DNA of 10,511 bases from Zavarzinia sp. Lineage in GTDB: Bacteria > Pseudomonadota > Alphaproteobacteria > Zavarziniales > Zavarziniaceae. The notes under the pieces were generated by a model that saw only the letters and a list, made by a program, of their open reading frames with translations, was not told the origin of the DNA and searched no databases. Shown here piece after piece: positions 6,817 through 10,511 of this stretch (the stretch's first letter is position 1; every line of letters starts with the position of its first letter). Location of the stretch: positions 1 to 10,511 of the forward strand of contig JAQVKV010000033.1 of the NCBI GenBank assembly GCA_028694545.1, read 5' to 3'. The position numbers were made by a program, and so were the translations under genes.

Positions 6817-8373
6817 ATGGCCGTCAGCGCCAATCGGCTCGAACTCCTCCAGATCGCGGACGCCGTCGCGCGCGAGAAGTCGATCGACAAGTTCGTCGTC
6901 CTCGAAGCCATGCAGGAGGCGATCCAGAAGGCCGCCCGCTCGCGCTACGGCACCGAGAACGAGATCCGCGCCGAGATCGACCCGAAGACCGGCGAGATGC
7001 GCCTGTCCCGCCTGCTCGAAGTGGTCGAGCTGGTCGAGAACGACGCCACCCAGATCTGCCTCGACGATGCGCTGGCACGCAACCCGGCGGCCCAGGTCGG
7101 CGACTTCCTGGAAGAAAGCCTGCCGCCGCTCGAATTCGGCCGCATCGCCGCCCAGACGGCGAAGCAGGTGATCGTGCAGAAGGTGCGCGACGCCGAACGC
7201 GACCGCCAGTACGAGGAATTCAAGGACCGTATCGGCGAGATCGTGAACGGCATCGTGAAGCGGGTCGAATACGGCAACGTCATCGTCGACCTCGGCCGGG
7301 CCGAGGCGATCATGCGCCGTGACGAAGGCCTGCCACGCGAAACCTTCCACAACGGCGACCGCTGCCGCGCCTATGTCTACGACGTAAGGCGCGAGGCGCG
7401 CGGCCCGCAGATCTTCCTGAGCCGCACCCACCCGCAGTTCATGGCGAAGCTCTTCGCCCAGGAAGTGCCGGAAGTCTACGACGGCATCATCGAGATCAAG
7501 GCCGTCGCCCGTGATCCGGGCAGCCGCGCCAAGATCGCCGTCGTCTCGCGCGATAGCTCGATCGATCCCGTCGGCGCCTGTGTCGGCATGCGCGGCAGCC
7601 GCGTGCAGGCCGTGGTCGGCGAGCTGCAGGGCGAGAAGATCGACATCATCCAGTGGTCGCCCGATCCCGCGACCTTCATCGTCAACGCGCTGGCCCCGGC
7701 GGAAGTCGCCAAGGTCGTGCTCGACGAGGAGACCAAGCGAATCGAGGTGGTGGTGCCCGACGACCAGCTCTCGCTCGCCATCGGCCGGCGCGGGCAGAAC
7801 GTGCGCCTGGCCTCGCAGCTCACGGGCTGGGACATCGACATCCTGACCGAGGCCGAGGAATCGACCCGGCGCCAGGAAGAATTCCGCAACAAGTCGGAGA
7901 TGTTCGCCCGCGAACTCGACGTCGAGGAAACGATCGCCCAGCTGCTGGCGGCCGAAGGCTTCGTCTCGATCGAGGAAGTGGCCTATGTTGCCGAGGACGA
8001 GCTTTCGACCATCCAGGGCTTCGACGAGGAAATCGCCGCCGCCCTGCAGGAGCGTGCCCGCGAGAAGATCGCCGAGCGCGACGCCCGTTTCGAGGAAGAG
8101 CGGAAGCAGATGGGGGTCGAGGACGCGGTCGCGGCCCTGCCCCATGTCACCCCCGCGATCCTGGTCACCCTTGGCCGCGCCGGCGTGAAGACGCTGGACG
8201 ACCTCGCCGACCTCTCGACCGACGAGCTGACCAGCGCCAAGGACGGCGTGCTGCGCGAATTCGGGCTGGACGAGGCTTCGGCCACCGAAATGATCATGGC
8301 GGCGCGAGCCCACTGGTTCGCCGACGAAGAGGAGGAGGGCGATGACGCGACCTCCTCTGACGCCATCGAATGA
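6817..8373 (+). CDS. nusA: Transcription termination/antitermination protein NusA
   Basis: NusA binds RNA polymerase and nascent RNA; it promotes pausing and intrinsic termination and takes part in rRNA antitermination. The 518-residue product has all domains: the polymerase-binding N-terminal domain (about 1-135); an S1 domain starting at [15 protein letters not shown] (140 on); KH1 with the loop GMRG at 257-260; KH2 with GRRG at 323-326; then two helix-hairpin-helix acidic repeats ([18 protein letters not shown] and [20 protein letters not shown]), as in E. coli, which autoinhibit RNA binding and contact RpoA or NusG/N. The tail is acidic. The ribosome binding site GAGGT overlaps the rimP stop (TGAGGT). 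The end of nusA overlaps the next gene by 32 bases, and the run of Glu codons near 8325-8338 also forms that gene's ribosome binding site. Confidence 0.98.
   Translation: MAVSANRLELLQIADAVAREKSIDKFVVLEAMQEAIQKAARSRYGTENEIRAEIDPKTGEMRLSRLLEVVELVENDATQICLDDALARNPAAQVGDFLEESLPPLEFGRIAAQTAKQVIVQKVRDAERDRQYEEFKDRIGEIVNGIVKRVEYGNVIVDLGRAEAIMRRDEGLPRETFHNGDRCRAYVYDVRREARGPQIFLSRTHPQFMAKLFAQEVPEVYDGIIEIKAVARDPGSRAKIAVVSRDSSIDPVGACVGMRGSRVQAVVGELQGEKIDIIQWSPDPATFIVNALAPAEVAKVVLDEETKRIEVVVPDDQLSLAIGRRGQNVRLASQLTGWDIDILTEAEESTRRQEEFRNKSEMFARELDVEETIAQLLAAEGFVSIEEVAYVAEDELSTIQGFDEEIAAALQERAREKIAERDARFEEERKQMGVEDAVAALPHVTPAILVTLGRAGVKTLDDLADLSTDELTSAKDGVLREFGLDEASATEMIMAARAHWFADEEEEGDDATSSDAIE
8330..8335 (+). 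promoter_or_regulatory. Strong ribosome binding site of ylxR inside nusA
   Basis: AGGAGG (8330-8335) lies 6 bases before the ATG at 8342. It falls within the Glu codons of the acidic NusA tail. It fixes the start of the YlxR-like gene despite the overlap. Confidence 0.8.
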
Positions 8374-9094
8374 TGCGCCCGTGCCGTCGGTCGCCGTAAC
8401 GGCGATCGACGAGGCGGCGCCTCAGACCCTGCCCCTCGACGACGGGGAACCCGGGACCGAAGACGGCCCCGGGCCCGTACGCCGTTGCATCGCGACGGGC
8501 GAAAAGCTCGACCGCGCGGCGATGATCCGTTATGTTGTCGGTCCGCACGACGAACTCGTGCCGGATCTGAAGGCGGTCCTGCCGGGCCGAGGCTTCTGGA
8601 CATGCGCTTCCCGCGCCGCCGTCGAGACGGCCCGGGCCAAGAAACTCTTCGTGAAGGCCGCCGCACGGGCGGGTCACCGGGGTGTCCTCGCGGTCCCCGA
8701 CGATCTTGCCGATCGCATCGAAGCGTTGCTGGTGCAGCGGTGCCAGGGCTTGCTGGGTCTGGCACGCCGGGCGGGCGAAGTCGTGACCGGCTTCGACAAG
8801 ATCGAATCCCATATCCGGAAGGCGCCCGTGGGCCTTCTTCTGGGAGCCAGCGACGGGGCCCGGGACGGCAAGCGCAAGCTGCGCGCCCAAACGGGGGCGG
8901 CCATGTGCTCCGAGCTGCTGACCAGTGCCGAATTGAGTTTGGCATTGGGCCGGGAAAATGTAATACATGCAGCCTTCAAACCCGGGCGGCTGGCAGAACA
9001 GTTCCTGAGCGAGGCGAAGCGCCTCGCCGGGTTTCGTTTATTGGTGGCGGCCGGTGGGCCGGATTTGCCCCGGGCTGGGGCGCGGACGGAATGA
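8342..9094 (+). CDS. YlxR (DUF448) - L7Ae-like fusion RNA-binding protein
   Basis: A 250-residue protein that joins two RNA-binding domains. Residues 1-45 are a Pro/acid-rich, probably disordered leader. Residues 46-105 match YlxR (DUF448): RRCIATGEKLDRAAMIRYV and the signature GRGFWTC (82-88, usually GRGAYVC), ending in KKLF. Residues 128-225 match an L7Ae/L30e/YlxQ-like domain: GLLGLARRAGEVVTGFDKI, then a lysine-rich loop. In Bacillus subtilis the two are separate genes, ylxR and ylxQ, in the same place between nusA and infB; here they are one gene, as is common in alphaproteobacteria. B. subtilis YlxR has been linked to RNase P modulation; the role of the fusion is not known. It overlaps nusA by 32 bases, and infB starts 3 bases after its stop, so tight translational coupling is likely. 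Confidence 0.92.
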   Translation: MTRPPLTPSNDAPVPSVAVTAIDEAAPQTLPLDDGEPGTEDGPGPVRRCIATGEKLDRAAMIRYVVGPHDELVPDLKAVLPGRGFWTCASRAAVETARAKKLFVKAAARAGHRGVLAVPDDLADRIEALLVQRCQGLLGLARRAGEVVTGFDKIESHIRKAPVGLLLGASDGARDGKRKLRAQTGAAMCSELLTSAELSLALGRENVIHAAFKPGRLAEQFLSEAKRLAGFRLLVAAGGPDLPRAGARTE

Positions 9095-9097
9095 TCT

Positions 9098-10511
9098 ATG
9101 AGTGACGTCAAGGATAACGACGACAAGAAGCTGAGCCTCGGCGGCTCGCGCACCCTGCAGATGAAGAAGCCGGCAGGCGATGCCGCCGGTCAGGTGCGCC
9201 AGAGCTTCTCGCATGGCCGGTCGAAGCCGGTCGTCGTCGAACACAAGCGCAAGCGCATGGTGGAGCCCGGCCACGCCCCGGCTGCGGCGGCTCCCGCCGC
9301 GCCAGCGCCGGCCCGTCCGGCTCCGGCAGCCCCGGCCCCGACGCCCGCACCCGCCGCGGCCGCTCCCACGGCCCCCGCGCCCACGACGCCTCCGGCCGCG
9401 CCCGCACCTTCGGCCCCCGCGCCGACGGCGGCCCCCGCCGCCGCCGGGGACGAAGGCGGCCGCCCGGCCCGCGCCGACGCCGGCCTGCCCCGCATCATCG
9501 AGGCGAGCGCTCCGGTGGTCCGCCCGAAGATCCTGGGGGAAGCCCCTCTGCGCCGGCCCGAACCCGCCCCGCAGCCGGCGGGCAGCGGTCCCCGCCCCTC
9601 GCCCAACCAGGGGCCCGCCAATCCGCCGCGCCAAAGCCAGTCTCCGCAGCGTCCGCCCCAGGGTGGTCGCGGCCAGCAGCAGCCGCAGCGCGGTGGCGCC
9701 CCGCAAGGTGGCCAGACCAAGGGCCGCGTGGTACTGCGCACCCTGAGCGATGAGGAAAAGGCCAACCGGGCCCGAGCCCTCGAAGGGGCCCGCATCGCCG
9801 AGGAGCGCGCCCGGCAGATCGCCGAGATCGAGGCGAAGCGCCGTCTGATCGAGGACGCCCGCCTCGCCGAGGAACGCGCCGCCGCCGAACGCCGCAAGGC
9901 CGAGGAAGATGCACGTCGCAAGTCCGACGACGATGCCCGCCGCAAGGCCGAGGCCGAAGCCGCCCGCCGCCTCGAGAACGAGGCGCCCGGCACGGCGGCC
10001 CGTCCCGCGACCGCCGGGGAAGCCACCGAGGCTGGCACCGCGGCGGCGCGCCCGGCCATGCGCGGCGGCGGGGCCCTGCCACGCGTGCTGGACGACGAGG
10101 ATCGCCCCCGGCCCAAGAAGCCGGGTGCCCCGAGCAAGGTCGCGCCCAAGGTGGCCGCGCCGAATCCGGGCCGCGCCGGCGACGACCGCCGTCGCTCGGG
10201 CCGCGTGAACGTCAGCGCCGCGATCGAGGGCGAGGAGCGCCAACGTTCCGTCGCCTCCATGCGTCGCCGCATCGAGCGTGAAAAGCGCCAGATGCGCGGC
10301 CAGGAAGACAAGATCAAGGTCGTGCGCGACGTGATCGTGCCGGAAGTGATCACGGTGCAGGAACTGGCCAATCGTATGGCCGAACGCGGCGCCGACGTGA
10401 TCAAGCAGCTCATGCGCCTCGGCGTCATGGCGACGATCAACCAGTCGATCGACGCGGATACCGCCGAACTGGTGGTCACCGAATTCGGCCACCGCTTCAA
10501 GCGCGTCGCGG
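9098..10511 (+). CDS. infB: Translation initiation factor IF-2 (3' partial)
   Basis: IF-2 is the GTPase that brings initiator tRNA to the 30S subunit and promotes subunit joining. Only the first 471 codons are in the window; the frame is open at the right edge and the GTPase domain lies beyond it. In order: an IF-2-associated domain (about 12-53) with [20 protein letters not shown], typical of alphaproteobacterial IF-2; an Ala/Pro-rich linker (60-116); a Gln/Pro/Gly-rich basic region (to about 210); a highly charged helix (about 215-300); a second linker; and the conserved IF2_N domain from about 405 ([20 protein letters not shown], then [15 protein letters not shown]). The ATG at 9098 gives the expected [16 protein letters not shown] start; the ribosome binding site is only GGA (9088-9090). 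The long variable N-terminus is normal in this family. It is the last gene seen of the rimP operon. Confidence 0.96.
   Translation, partial: MSDVKDNDDKKLSLGGSRTLQMKKPAGDAAGQVRQSFSHGRSKPVVVEHKRKRMVEPGHAPAAAAPAAPAPARPAPAAPAPTPAPAAAAPTAPAPTTPPAAPAPSAPAPTAAPAAAGDEGGRPARADAGLPRIIEASAPVVRPKILGEAPLRRPEPAPQPAGSGPRPSPNQGPANPPRQSQSPQRPPQGGRGQQQPQRGGAPQGGQTKGRVVLRTLSDEEKANRARALEGARIAEERARQIAEIEAKRRLIEDARLAEERAAAERRKAEEDARRKSDDDARRKAEAEAARRLENEAPGTAARPATAGEATEAGTAAARPAMRGGGALPRVLDDEDRPRPKKPGAPSKVAPKVAAPNPGRAGDDRRRSGRVNVSAAIEGEERQRSVASMRRRIEREKRQMRGQEDKIKVVRDVIVPEVITVQELANRMAERGADVIKQLMRLGVMATINQSIDADTAELVVTEFGHRFKRVA
9275..9445 (+). repeat. Ala/Pro low-complexity region in infB
   Basis: Codons 60-116 of infB encode almost only Ala and Pro with some Thr, Ser and Arg, in imperfect PAPA/AAP units. 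The DNA is a C/G-rich imperfect repeat. It is a flexible linker that probably varies in length between strains. Confidence 0.75.
9887..9958 (+). repeat. Three 24-bp tandem units in infB
   Basis: Codons 264-287 encode three eight-residue units: [25 protein letters not shown] fourth block (9959-9982, AARRLENE) is diverged. The DNA units are similar but not identical. They sit inside a longer Arg/Lys/Glu-rich helix. Confidence 0.7.

Noticed and set aside
6139..8313. 724-codon open frame on the - strand over rimP and nusA
   Set aside because: It is antisense to two highly conserved genes, its composition is dominated by Asp/Leu/Val/Gly/His, and no start region or domain supports it.
9091..9105. 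Four-codon mini-ORF (ATG ATC TAT GAG TGA) overlapping the infB start
   Set aside because: It would compete with infB initiation, but it is formed by chance from the ylxR stop and the infB start and has no ribosome binding site of its own distinct from that of infB.
9038..10492. 484-codon and 436-codon open frames on the - strand over infB
   Set aside because: They are shadows of the low-complexity IF-2 N-terminus; the Gly/Ala/Arg runs mirror the Pro/Ala codons of the real gene.
9098..10511. Internal starts for short IF-2 forms, as in E. coli
   Set aside because: In-frame ATG codons near 10055 and 10259 lack a convincing ribosome binding site, so no short isoform can be supported.

Overview
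The window is a GC-rich stretch of chromosome from an alphaproteobacterium. The evidence is the gene order (corC, lnt, a small XRE regulator, metK, trmB, then rimP, nusA, ylxR and infB), an IF-2 with an alphaproteobacterial-type N-terminal domain, a YlxR protein fused to an L7Ae domain, and an XRE regulator of the PhrR/PraR type beside lnt, as described in rhizobia. The exact order or genus cannot be read from the sequence. A non-rhizobial lineage such as Rhodospirillales is possible, but that is a guess. All nine complete or partial core genes, plus one likely accessory gene, lie on the + strand.

Left part (1-2252): the 3' part of a CorC/HlyC-type CBS protein is followed after 52 bases by lnt, the last enzyme of lipoprotein maturation. 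Middle part (2253-4724): a 135-residue XRE regulator with its own structured upstream region, then metK (S-adenosylmethionine synthetase), and only 2 bases later trmB, a tRNA m7G46 methyltransferase that consumes S-adenosylmethionine. This middle part holds most of the regulatory signals: two TTGACC candidate -35 boxes, a 10-bp inverted repeat in front of the regulator, a 20-bp perfect palindrome in front of metK, and 6 of the 11 GANTC sites in the window.

Then comes an integral-membrane GT-C-fold glycosyltransferase-like gene (4734-6113), which breaks the usual run of housekeeping genes. Right part (6114-10511): a 130-base intergenic region with a probable sigma70 promoter and an attenuator-like hairpin leads the operon rimP-nusA-ylxR/L7Ae-infB, which couples 30S maturation, transcription elongation and antitermination, and translation initiation. 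infB runs off the right edge.

Overall this is mainly conserved core genome. No mobile element, CRISPR array, tRNA, rRNA or phage gene was seen, and no convincing new defence or biosynthetic system. The points worth a second look are regulatory (the phrR-like and metK leaders, the GANTC cluster and the rimP leader) and the lineage-specific glycosyltransferase insertion.
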